From RGIG4708 sp045538875 (lineage in GTDB: Bacteria; Bacillota; Clostridia; UMGS1810), in contig JAZQEG010000001.1 of NCBI GenBank assembly GCA_045538875.1, forward strand, positions 1-29,133: DNA of 29,133 nt, in the 5' to 3' direction. A program made the position numbers and the translations under genes. How positions within the stretch are numbered: position 1 is the stretch's first letter; each line of letters opens with the position of its first letter. The notes below the pieces were generated by a model that worked only from the letters and a program-made list of their open reading frames with translations, was not told the DNA's origin and did not search any database. Shown here in pieces: positions 14,967 through 21,650 of this stretch.

Positions 14967-15788
14967 ATGAGCGAATGTTCACACGACTGCTCAAGCTGCA
15001 GTCAGACTTGTGCAGATAGGGACAAAAAAAGCTTTTTGGCTGAGCCCAATAAAAAAAGCAATATAAAAAAGGTTATAGGTATTGTCAGCGGCAAAGGCGG
15101 TGTTGGCAAATCGATGGTAACATGTATGATGTCGGTGCTTATGAACCGAAAGGGCTACACAACCGCTGTGCTTGATGCCGATATTACAGGCCCGTCGGTG
15201 CCAAAGGCTTTTGGCATAACGCAAAAAGCATACGGCGATGACGATGGCATATACCCCCAAGAGAGTAAATGCGGCACAAAGGTAATGAGTATAAACCTTT
15301 TGCTCGAAGATACAACCGACCCTGTTGTGTGGAGAGGCCCTGTTATAGGCGGCACTGTTAAGCAGTTTTGGACAGATGTTGTGTGGGATGATGTAGACTA
15401 TATGTTTGTAGATATGCCTCCGGGTACGGGAGATGTACCTCTTACGGTGTTTCAGTCGCTTCCTGTTGACGGCATAATTATTGTTACATCGCCTCAGGAG
15501 CTTGTTTCGATGATTGTTGAAAAGGCTGCAAAAATGGCAAAGCTTATGGATATACCTGTTTTGGGCATAGTTGAAAATATGTCATATTTTGAATGCCCCG
15601 ACTGCGGAGCACGCCACAGCATTTTTGGCAGCAGCAGTATAGATAATCTTGCCACAAGGCTCGGCATAGGCAATGTGGCAAAACTGCCGGTAAACCCGCA
15701 AATTGCGGCTCTTGCCGATGGCGGTGCAATAGAAGATTTTGACGGCAACTGGCTTGATGATATGGCAAATATGATTGAAAAAATGTAA
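14967..15788 (+). CDS. Mrp/NBP35-type Fe-S cluster carrier ATPase
   Basis: A 273-residue P-loop ATPase that binds and transfers [4Fe-4S] clusters. The N-terminus has four cysteines, C4-x3-C8-x2-C11-x3-C15, like the ferredoxin-like motif of NBP35. The deviant Walker A is SGKGGVGKS (residues 41-49), followed by LDADITGPS (switch I) and DMPPGTGD (Walker B region). The bridging C210-x2-C213 (CPDCG) holds the dimer-interface cluster. The ATG at 14967 has AAAGGA nine bases upstream; ATGs at 14958 and 14961 are too close to it and a TTG at 14943 is too early. Client apoproteins are not evident; neighbouring DUF1858 and DnaG genes give no direct link. Confidence 0.92.
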   Translation: MSECSHDCSSCSQTCADRDKKSFLAEPNKKSNIKKVIGIVSGKGGVGKSMVTCMMSVLMNRKGYTTAVLDADITGPSVPKAFGITQKAYGDDDGIYPQESKCGTKVMSINLLLEDTTDPVVWRGPVIGGTVKQFWTDVVWDDVDYMFVDMPPGTGDVPLTVFQSLPVDGIIIVTSPQELVSMIVEKAAKMAKLMDIPVLGIVENMSYFECPDCGARHSIFGSSSIDNLATRLGIGNVAKLPVNPQIAALADGGAIEDFDGNWLDDMANMIEKM

Positions 15789-15791
15789 CAT

Positions 15792-15824
15792 TTTAATAAA
15801 ACTTTATTAAAGTGATATTTTTTT
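15792..15824 (+). terminator. Weak A/T-only hairpin after the Mrp gene
   Basis: TTTAATAAA (15792-15800) and TTTATTAAA (15803-15811) form a 9-bp stem with a two-base gap, followed by seven T at 15818-15824. The stem has no G-C pairs, so termination would be inefficient. The hppA promoter begins immediately after. Confidence 0.35.
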
Positions 15825-15825
15825 C

Positions 15826-15854
15826 TTGACAAAAAAAACCAAAAACGATATAAT
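15826..15854 (+). promoter_or_regulatory. Consensus sigma-A promoter of hppA
   Basis: TTGACA (15826-15831), exactly 17 bases, TATAAT (15849-15854), all within an A-rich tract. The predicted start is near 15861, which leaves an unusually long leader of about 130 bases before the hppA ATG. Confidence 0.9.
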
Positions 15855-15860
15855 TAAAAA

Positions 15861-15960
15861 ATAACTAATGTAGCAGTGCGTTACATAACAAACGTACAGC
15901 ATTACATTCTGAAAAAGTGCAATGGGGTGCGGATATGGTATATCTGTGCCTTTTTTGTTT
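15861..15960 (+). ncRNA. Structured hppA leader with attenuator-like terminator (candidate cis-regulatory RNA)
   Basis: Two structures can be drawn. First, AATGTA (15867-15872) pairs with TACATT (15903-15908) and, across a GCA bulge, GTGC (15876-15879) pairs with GCAT (15899-15902). Second, GGTGCGGATAT (15926-15936) pairs over 11 positions (with G-U wobbles) with ATATCTGTGCC (15940-15950) around a GGT loop, followed by TTTTTTGTTT: a good intrinsic terminator inside the leader of a gene with a strong promoter and strong ribosome binding site. I recognise no known riboswitch class, and no clear antiterminator pairing is visible. The frame of hppA stays open back to a GTG at 15876, but that codon has no ribosome binding site. 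Confidence 0.5.
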
Positions 15961-15992
15961 ATTCAACCAATGTATTACAAGGAGGAATTCTT

Positions 15993-18083
15993 ATGACAAT
16001 GATGGATTATATGCCCTTTGTGGTGCTTGCAGTTTCTGTTATTGCCCTTGTTTATTCGGCAATTCAGTACTCAAGTGTAAAGAAAAGGGATGAAGGCACC
16101 GACAAAATGATTGAAATCGGCAAAAAGATACGCACAGGTGCCATGGCATATCTTAAACGCCAGTACAAAACTGTTGGCATTTTTTTTGCAGTTATATTTG
16201 TGCTTTTGTGCATTATAGCAACTCTGGGCTATGTTACCTGGTTTGTGCCTTTTGCATTTATAACCGGCGGATTTTTTTCGGGGCTTTCGGGCTTTATTGG
16301 CATGAAAATTGCCACATATGCAAACACACGTACTGCAAATGCTGCACGTGACGGGCTCAATTCGGGCCTTAAGGTTGCATTTTCATCGGGTACCGTTATG
16401 GGCTTTGCAGTGGTAGGCCTTGGACTTTTTGATATTACACTGTGGTTTATTATTTTAAAATATATTTTTAATCTTGCTATAGATGAAGTTATGATGTCGC
16501 TCCTTACCTTTGGTATGGGTGCAAGCTCAATGGCTCTTTTTGCAAGAGTGGGCGGTGGTATTTTTACCAAAGCAGCCGATGTAGGCGCCGACCTTGTGGG
16601 CAAGGTGGAGGCAGGTATCCCTGAGGATGACCCCCGCAATCCTGCTTGTATTGCCGATAATGTAGGCGACAATGTAGGTGATGTTGCAGGTATGGGAGCC
16701 GACCTTTATGAGTCGTATGTAGGCTCTATATATTCATCAGGTGCTCTTGCAGTAGCAGCGGGCTTTGGCTTTAACGGTGCAATAATACCTATGCTTATTG
16801 CGGCAGTTGGTATTATAGCTTCTATTATAGGTACGGCATTTGTAAGCACAAAAGAGGGTGCAAGCCAGATTAAGCTCCTCGGCTCGCTTCGACGAGGCAC
16901 ATATATCAGCAGTATACTTTCTGCAATAGGTGCAGCTGTTGTTATATACTTTGCACTGCCCAATAATTTTGAAATTTTTTGGGCGGTAGTTTCGGGCCTT
17001 GCTGCAGGTGTGCTTATAGGTTACTTTACCGAGTATTACACATCCGATTCCTACAAGCCCACACAAGCACTCTCAGGTTCATCCAAAACAGGCAGTGCCA
17101 CAATTATTATAGACGGCCTCGCTCTTGGTATGAAGTCTACTGCAATACCTGTTATTATAATTGGTATTTCGGTGCTTGTGAGCTACTGGATATCAGGCGG
17201 ATTTTCGGGTGCCGAAAATGCATTTGCTCTTGGCCTTTACGGAGTAGGTATTTCGGCAATCGGTATGCTTTCTACATTGGGTATTACTCTTGCAACAGAT
17301 GCTTACGGCCCTGTTGCAGATAACGCAGGCGGCATTGCCGAAATGGCAGGCCTTGACAAGTCGGTTCGCAATCGCACAGACGCTCTCGATTCTTTGGGCA
17401 ATACAACTGCAGCAACAGGCAAGGGCTTTGCAATAGGCTCTGCAGCACTCACTGCACTTGCTCTTATTGTTTCGTATACCGACAAGGTAGGCACTTATGA
17501 CTTTAATTTTAACTTAAATCTTACCAATCCTACAGTCCTTATAGGCTTGTTTGTAGGGGCTATGCTTCCGTTTTTGTTTTCGGCATTTACAATGTCGGCA
17601 GTAGGCCGCTCTGCCGAAAAGGTTGTGCTTGAGGTACGACGCCAATTTAAAGAAATTGCAGGCCTTATGGATGGCAAAGCGGATGCAGATTATGAAAAAT
17701 GCGTAGATATATGCACACAGGCATCCCTCAAAGAGATGATTTTACCTGCGGCAATAGGTATTATTGCTCCTATAAGCGTTGGCCTTATATTAGGCCCCAA
17801 CGGCGTTGTTGGTATGCTTGCAGGTGCTCTTGTTTCGGGCTTTGTGCTTGCTATAATGATGGCAAACTCGGGCGGAAGCTGGGATAATGCCAAAAAATAT
17901 ATCGAAGCAGGAAATTTTGGCGGCAAAGGAAGCGAAAATCACAAAGCTGCAGTTGTTGGTGATACAGTAGGTGACCCATTTAAAGATACTGCAGGCCCTT
18001 CGGTAAATATTTTAATCAAGCTGCTCAGCACAGTGTCCATTGTGTTTGCAATGGTGGTTGTAAAATTCCATCTGTTCAGCTAA
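15993..18083 (+). CDS. hppA: K+-stimulated membrane-bound pyrophosphatase (ion-pumping)
   Basis: A 696-residue integral membrane protein, about 16 membrane segments by family, that couples hydrolysis of cytoplasmic pyrophosphate to export of Na+ and/or H+. The ATG at 15993 follows AAGGAGG by seven bases; 39 upstream in-frame codons are rejected as leader. The substrate site DVGADLVGKVEAGIPEDDPR and DNVGDNVGDVAGMGADLYES is intact. GNTTAATGKG (about residues 468-477) has Ala where K+-independent enzymes have Lys, marking the K+-dependent class. A C-terminal VVGDTVGDPFKDTAGPS completes the site. Na+ versus H+ specificity cannot be settled by eye. It is monocistronic, between a strong promoter with attenuator and a 21-bp terminator. 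Confidence 0.96.
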   Translation: MTMMDYMPFVVLAVSVIALVYSAIQYSSVKKRDEGTDKMIEIGKKIRTGAMAYLKRQYKTVGIFFAVIFVLLCIIATLGYVTWFVPFAFITGGFFSGLSGFIGMKIATYANTRTANAARDGLNSGLKVAFSSGTVMGFAVVGLGLFDITLWFIILKYIFNLAIDEVMMSLLTFGMGASSMALFARVGGGIFTKAADVGADLVGKVEAGIPEDDPRNPACIADNVGDNVGDVAGMGADLYESYVGSIYSSGALAVAAGFGFNGAIIPMLIAAVGIIASIIGTAFVSTKEGASQIKLLGSLRRGTYISSILSAIGAAVVIYFALPNNFEIFWAVVSGLAAGVLIGYFTEYYTSDSYKPTQALSGSSKTGSATIIIDGLALGMKSTAIPVIIIGISVLVSYWISGGFSGAENAFALGLYGVGISAIGMLSTLGITLATDAYGPVADNAGGIAEMAGLDKSVRNRTDALDSLGNTTAATGKGFAIGSAALTALALIVSYTDKVGTYDFNFNLNLTNPTVLIGLFVGAMLPFLFSAFTMSAVGRSAEKVVLEVRRQFKEIAGLMDGKADADYEKCVDICTQASLKEMILPAAIGIIAPISVGLILGPNGVVGMLAGALVSGFVLAIMMANSGGSWDNAKKYIEAGNFGGKGSENHKAAVVGDTVGDPFKDTAGPSVNILIKLLSTVSIVFAMVVVKFHLFS

Positions 18084-18132
18084 AAATCAAAAAATCCTCT
18101 GCAAAAATCAAGCAGAGGATTTTTTGATTTTT
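18082..18132. terminator. Very strong bidirectional terminator after hppA
   Basis: Perfect 21-bp stem (left arm 18082-18102, right arm 18112-18132; core AATCCTCTGC/GCAGAGGATT) with a nine-base loop. The arms contain A and T runs, so T-tracts follow in both directions. The hppA stop TAA overlaps the first bases of the left arm. Confidence 0.92.
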
Positions 18133-18141
18133 ATAATAAAC

Positions 18142-18155
18142 TTATCTTAAGATAA
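18142..18155. repeat. 14-bp palindrome TTATCTTAAGATAA, related to the edge of the terminal repeats
   Basis: A perfect palindrome. On the minus strand the 20 bases ATTTATCTTAAGATAAGTTT (18156-18137) closely match the outer edge of repeat copy A (one difference) and, from TCTTAAGATAAGTTT on, copy B. The rest of the repeat is absent. It also overlaps the -35 region of the downstream promoter. It is either a relic or target of the repeat family or a protein-binding site. Confidence 0.55.
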
Positions 18156-18175
18156 ATACACGAATATTGTACAAT
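18147..18175 (+). promoter_or_regulatory. Possible sigma-A promoter of the second carboxypeptidase gene
   Basis: TTAAGA (18147-18152), 17 bases, TACAAT (18170-18175). The -35 matches at four of six positions and lies inside the 14-bp palindrome. The -10 lies in a second palindrome, ATTGTACAAT (18166-18175). Both symmetrical sequences are candidate operators. Confidence 0.5.
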
Positions 18176-18208
18176 CCCTATGTCATACTGTTGAACTATG
18201 GAGGGATT

Positions 18209-19351
18209 ATGTTGAAAAATCGTATAATTGCATTTGTTGTATTTGCGTGCGTTTTACTTGGTTCGTTTACTTGCTTTGCAAAGGGCGATACAATGGGGCT
18301 AAGCAGCCCTTCGGCATTGCTTATGGAGCAATCCACAGGCAAAATACTTTACGAAAAGGATATTCACAGCAAGAGGCCGCTTGCCAGCGTTACCAAAATT
18401 ATGACAATGCTGCTTGCAATGGAGGCTATAGATGCAGGCAAATTTACATATGATGATATGATAACAGGCTCTGCATATGCAAAGAGTATGGGAGGCTCTA
18501 CCATATTTTTGGATGAGGGCGAGCAGATTTCGGTGCGTGATATTTTAAAGGGTATTGCTGTTGCATCGGGCAATGATGCGGCAGTTGCCATGGCAGAGCA
18601 CATAGCAGGCTCCGAAGACAATTTTGTGGCAATGATGAACGAGCGTGCAAAACAACTGGGTATGAACAACACAAATTTTGCAAACAGCAACGGTTTGCCT
18701 GCCGACAACCACTATTCCACAGCATACGACATTGCCCTTATGAGCCGCGAGCTTATGAAACACGAGGGTATATTTGACTACACAACAATATGGATGGATT
18801 CTCTTAGAAATGGTGAATTTACACTTTCAAACACAAACAAGCTCATTCGTTTTTACGATGGTGCAACAGGGTTAAAAACAGGCTCTACCGATGAGGCAAA
18901 GTTTTGCATTTCTGCCACTGCAAAGCGCAATGGTATGCATCTTATTGCAGTAATAATGGCAGCACCAACATCAAAGGAGCGGCAAAAGGATGCATCCACA
19001 CTGCTTAACTACGGATTTTCCAACTATGCACTTCACACCTGTGCATCAAAAGGTGAGAGTGTGGATAATATACACATAGCAAAGTCGGCATCAGATACCA
19101 CACAAATTTTGTGCGCAGAGGATGCAACATATTTGTATAACAAAAGCACCACGCCGCAAATTTCGAGGGAGATAGTTTTAAACAATAATATGAATCCTCC
19201 CTATAAGGCGGGCGACAGTGCAGGTGAGATGATTATAAAAAATGCAGACAGCCAAATTGCAAAGGTACCTCTTGTTTTTGCAACCGATGTAAATAAACTG
19301 AGCCTTTTTGGCACTCTTGGCAAATTGCTTGACAATTGGGTAAACATTTAG
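18209..19351 (+). CDS. D-alanyl-D-alanine carboxypeptidase (S11), second copy
   Basis: A 380-residue exported penicillin-binding protein, paralogous to the one at 3814-4983. A signal peptide spans about 1-25 (MLKNRIIAFVVFACVLLGSF, CFA cleavage-like). Active-site motifs are S60-V-T-K63, S120-G-N122 and K223-T-G225. NTNKLI before KTG fits the family, as does the C-terminal beta domain; the C-terminal end is hydrophobic/amphipathic and may anchor it. GGAGGG lies three bases before the ATG at 18209, or six before a TTG at 18212, so either may be used. It is monocistronic with a hairpin terminator. It could be the vegetative DacA-like enzyme while the other serves sporulation, but this is inference from context only. 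Confidence 0.93.
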   Translation: MLKNRIIAFVVFACVLLGSFTCFAKGDTMGLSSPSALLMEQSTGKILYEKDIHSKRPLASVTKIMTMLLAMEAIDAGKFTYDDMITGSAYAKSMGGSTIFLDEGEQISVRDILKGIAVASGNDAAVAMAEHIAGSEDNFVAMMNERAKQLGMNNTNFANSNGLPADNHYSTAYDIALMSRELMKHEGIFDYTTIWMDSLRNGEFTLSNTNKLIRFYDGATGLKTGSTDEAKFCISATAKRNGMHLIAVIMAAPTSKERQKDASTLLNYGFSNYALHTCASKGESVDNIHIAKSASDTTQILCAEDATYLYNKSTTPQISREIVLNNNMNPPYKAGDSAGEMIIKNADSQIAKVPLVFATDVNKLSLFGTLGKLLDNWVNI

Positions 19352-19360
19352 TGTACAATA

Positions 19361-19407
19361 AAAACAGCAAAAGATTTTTGCTTAAGGCAAAATTCTTTTG
19401 CTGTTTT
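19361..19407. terminator. Bidirectional terminator between the carboxypeptidase and DUF1858 genes
   Basis: A 14-bp stem AAAACAGCAAAAGA (19361-19374) / TCTTTTGCTGTTTT (19394-19407), with a second inner stem TTTTGC/GCAAAA (19376-19381 and 19387-19392). T-rich sequence follows on the plus strand and A-rich sequence (T-rich when read in reverse) on the other side. Confidence 0.85.
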
Positions 19408-19428
19408 GTTTTAAAATGGTTTAAAGCC

Positions 19429-19632
19429 TTATTTGCTTGCCAAAAATGCATTGATTTTAGCAACCAGTTCGTCACAGTCTACGCCATGTACCATACATGC
19501 CTGCTCAACCGATTCACCGCTTGCAGATGGGCATCCAAGGCAGTGCATACCTATTTCCAAAAAGAATGGAGCTGTTTCGGGGTCCAATCTCAAAACATCC
19601 ATAATAATAGTATCTTTTGTAATTTGTGCCAT
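19429..19632 (-). CDS. DUF1858 small redox-disulfide protein
   Basis: A 67-residue protein of the DUF1858 / hybrid-cluster-protein-associated disulfide family. The helix ITKDTIIMDVLRLDPETAPF leads to GMHCLGCPSASGESVEQAC, giving a CxxC pair (C31, C34) plus C46 and C53. Members are thought to handle redox or metal chemistry, but the reaction is unknown and no hybrid cluster protein gene is in the window. The ATG at 19632 has a full GGAGGTGA site five bases upstream; a longer frame starting at 19695 is rejected because it lacks one and would precede the promoter. Own promoter at 19655-19683. Confidence 0.85.
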   Translation of the reverse strand: MAQITKDTIIMDVLRLDPETAPFFLEIGMHCLGCPSASGESVEQACMVHGVDCDELVAKINAFLASK

Positions 19633-19654
19633 TAATATCACCTCCAACAATGGT

Positions 19655-19683
19655 ATTATAATATAAATTAAAACAAATTTCAA
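19655..19683 (-). promoter_or_regulatory. Sigma-A promoter of the DUF1858 gene
   Basis: On the minus strand: TTGAAA (19683-19678), 17 bases, TATAAT (19660-19655). The predicted start leaves a leader of only about 15 bases, mostly the ribosome binding site. Confidence 0.8.
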
Positions 19684-19740
19684 TATGTTATTCAATTAAA
19701 TTTAGGTTTACATTTTTATGTTATTTGATACTTACAAAAA

Positions 19741-19770
19741 TGTGGATAATGTGGATAAAATTGTGGATAG
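19741..19770 (-). other. Cluster of three tandem DnaA-box-like 9-mers
   Basis: TGTGGATAA (19741-19749), TGTGGATAA (19750-19758) and TGTGGATAG (19762-19770) are, on the minus strand, TTATCCACA twice and CTATCCACA once: two perfect copies and one near copy of the DnaA-box consensus, same orientation, two abutting and the third three bases on. A weaker variant, TTATGCACA, lies at 19869-19877. The surrounding 19633-19944 is a 312-base, extremely AT-rich gap between divergent promoters, otherwise without a gene. It also contains a near inverted repeat ATTATGCACAAT (19868-19879) / ATTGTGCAATAAT (19903-19915). No dnaA or dnaN is in the window. Confidence 0.75.
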
Positions 19771-19886
19771 TTTGTTTTTTCACATTTTTTATGTTCATAA
19801 CACGACATAATAATGTTAAATTATTGTTTATTTTACAAAAATTGGTTAACATAACAATTACAAAACAATTATGCACAATAACAAAT

Positions 19887-19915
19887 TTGACATAATTAGT
19901 TAATTGTGCAATAAT
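19887..19915 (+). promoter_or_regulatory. Sigma-A promoter for the GNAT gene
   Basis: TTGACA (19887-19892), 17 bases, AATAAT (19910-19915), followed by AAAGGAG before the ATG at 19945. The -10 lies in the right arm of an imperfect inverted repeat (19868-19915) that could be an operator. Confidence 0.7.
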
Positions 19916-19944
19916 AAAAATATAAAACTAAAGGAGCTGGCTTT

Positions 19945-20496
19945 ATGTCAAACATATGGAAAGGCCAAAAAGTGTTTTTGAGATGTGCAAATGAAAGTGA
20001 TGCAATTTTGTACGTTGATAAAAACGGCAACCACAATACAAATACCGAAAAGCTTTTTGAAAAAATAGAAATGCCATATTCATTAGATGATTGCCGCCGC
20101 ATTATTGCAAAAATCAACAGTGAAAATGAAGGCAGCGACAACTACCTTTTTACTGCGGTGGGCGAGGATGGCACGCCTATAGGGCAAATTATCACCTTTG
20201 ATTGCGACAGGCGTATGGGTTGCTTTAAATTTGGCTTGTTTTTTGCCGAGTCAATTCGCGGCAAGGGTTATGCATCGGAGGCAGTAAAAATTATGCTCCG
20301 TTACTATTTTAATCAGCTGCGCTACCACAAGGCAAATGTGTATATTTATGATTTTAATGTTGTGTCGCAAAAGTTTCATCAAAAGCTTGGGTTTAAAAAA
20401 GAGGGAGTTCTGCGCGAGGTTGCATATATAGACGGAAAATATGTTGACGCAGTATACTATGGAATAACAGAATATGAGTTTAAACAAAATAGCTGA
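19945..20496 (+). CDS. GNAT-family N-acetyltransferase (RimJ/RimL-like)
   Basis: A 183-residue acetyl-CoA-dependent acetyltransferase. The N-terminal strand KVFLRCANESDA is typical of the RimJ/RimL type. The acetyl-CoA pyrophosphate loop is IRGKGYASEAVKIML (about residues 107-121), and the C-terminal part has QKFHQKLGFKKEGVLRE with the usual aromatic/GF turn. The substrate (protein N-terminus, sugar, amine or drug) cannot be deduced. It has its own promoter and a strong terminator overlapping its stop codon, so it is monocistronic and separate from the following dgt. Confidence 0.87.
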   Translation: MSNIWKGQKVFLRCANESDAILYVDKNGNHNTNTEKLFEKIEMPYSLDDCRRIIAKINSENEGSDNYLFTAVGEDGTPIGQIITFDCDRRMGCFKFGLFFAESIRGKGYASEAVKIMLRYYFNQLRYHKANVYIYDFNVVSQKFHQKLGFKKEGVLREVAYIDGKYVDAVYYGITEYEFKQNS

Positions 20497-20516
20497 CCAA
20501 AAGTCAGCTATTTTTT
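20486..20516 (+). terminator. Intrinsic terminator after the GNAT gene
   Basis: Perfect 12-bp stem AAAATAGCTGAC (20486-20497) / GTCAGCTATTTT (20503-20514) with a CAAAA loop and six T from 20511. The GNAT stop TGA is inside the left arm. Confidence 0.9.
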
Positions 20517-20593
20517 GATTAATTAATAAAAAAGGATTTTTATGCCAAATGGCGAATAATAGTTTTAGATAATAATGGAAAAGGTGTGTGTGT

Positions 20594-21577
20594 ATGAACA
20601 TAAGACAAATGCGCGAACAATTGGAAAGTCAAACCTTGTCGCCTCTTGCACAGCTTAGTGCAAACAGCAAAGGCAGAGAGCGGTACGAGGAGCCGTGCGA
20701 GCTGCGCACCGAATATGCAAGAGACCGTGACAAAATCATACATTGCAAGTCATTTAGGCGGCTAAAGCACAAAACGCAGGTGTTTATATCGCTTGACAAC
20801 GACCATTACCGAACCCGCCTTACTCACACTCTTGAGGTGAGCCAAATTGCCCGCACCATTGCAAGAGCACTTATGCTCAATGAGGATTTGGTTGAGGCAA
20901 TAAGCCTTGCTCACGATTTGGGGCACACTCCTTTTGGCCACTCGGGCGAGAGAGCACTCGACAAAATTGCCCCTGGAGGCTTTAGACACTACGAGCAGAG
21001 CCTAAGAGTTGTAGACAAGCTCGAAAAAGACGGGACGGGGCTTAATTTAACATGGGAGGTTCGCAATGGCATACTGTGCCACACAGGCGACAATGTTGCC
21101 GATACCTGCGAAGGTATTATTGTAAAATTTGCCGACCGTTTTGCATACATAAACCACGATATTGACGATGCAGTGCGTGCAGGTGTAATATCGGGTGAGG
21201 ATATACCCAAAGATTTTATTGAAATTTTGGGGCAAAACCACTCTGGCCGTATAAATACGCTTATTTCGGACATAGTAAGCGAAAGTGCAAAAAATCAAAA
21301 AATTTGTATGAGCGACCATATACTTGGTGCTATGACGGGGCTGCGCAATTTTATGTTTGAGCATGTGTATCAGCGACTTGGACAGAGGGATTATCAGGCA
21401 GAGCACATTATTCACAAACTGTACGAATACTTTATGAAGTATCCCGAAAAAATGCCCGCCGAATACACAAGACTTTTGGATTTTGAACAAAAGCATACTG
21501 CGGTATGCGATTACCTTGCAGGTATGACAGATATATATTGCGTAAACTATTTTAAAAAATTGTTTTTGCCAATTTAA
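20594..21577 (+). CDS. dgt: Deoxyguanosinetriphosphate triphosphohydrolase-like HD protein
   Basis: A 327-residue HD-domain enzyme expected to hydrolyse dNTPs to deoxynucleoside and triphosphate. The N-terminal REPCELRTEYARDRDK-like segment (here EEPCELRTEYARDRDKIIH) and CKSFRRLKHKTQVF are hallmarks. The HD metal residues are H78 (RLTHTLEVSQ), H107-D108 (AHDLGHTPFGHSGE) and D181 (KFADRFAYINHDIDDA). The length fits the short clade of Clostridia and Bacilli. The ATG at 20594 has AAGGTG seven bases upstream. It is the first gene of the dgt-dnaG-rpoD block; no convincing promoter was found in the 100 bases before it. Confidence 0.93.
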   Translation: MNIRQMREQLESQTLSPLAQLSANSKGRERYEEPCELRTEYARDRDKIIHCKSFRRLKHKTQVFISLDNDHYRTRLTHTLEVSQIARTIARALMLNEDLVEAISLAHDLGHTPFGHSGERALDKIAPGGFRHYEQSLRVVDKLEKDGTGLNLTWEVRNGILCHTGDNVADTCEGIIVKFADRFAYINHDIDDAVRAGVISGEDIPKDFIEILGQNHSGRINTLISDIVSESAKNQKICMSDHILGAMTGLRNFMFEHVYQRLGQRDYQAEHIIHKLYEYFMKYPEKMPAEYTRLLDFEQKHTAVCDYLAGMTDIYCVNYFKKLFLPI

Positions 21578-21593
21578 AGGAATTGAGCAAAAA

Positions 21594-21650
21594 ATGTCGA
21601 AAAATGTATTAGTAGGATTATTAAAGAAGGGAGAATTACTATGCCTATGA
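21594..21650 (+). CDS. Possible 18-codon leader ORF overlapping the dnaG start
   Basis: MSKNVLVGLLKKGELLCL, from the ATG at 21594 to a TGA at 21648-21650 that lies ten bases inside dnaG. AAAGGA is upstream at about 12 bases. Its reading passes over the dnaG ribosome binding site, so ribosomes translating it would stop and could restart at dnaG (translational coupling). It is short enough to be chance. I recognise no family. Confidence 0.3.
   Translation: MSKNVLVGLLKKGELLCL

Noticed and set aside
15876..15992. A 39-residue N-terminal extension of the pyrophosphatase
   Set aside because: The frame is open back to a GTG, but that codon has no ribosome binding site, the stretch is not like the family N-terminus and includes the attenuator hairpin. 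AAGGAGG directly serves the ATG at 15993.
16229..16672. Minus-strand frames across hppA
   Set aside because: Compositional shadows of a long well-conserved membrane protein gene.
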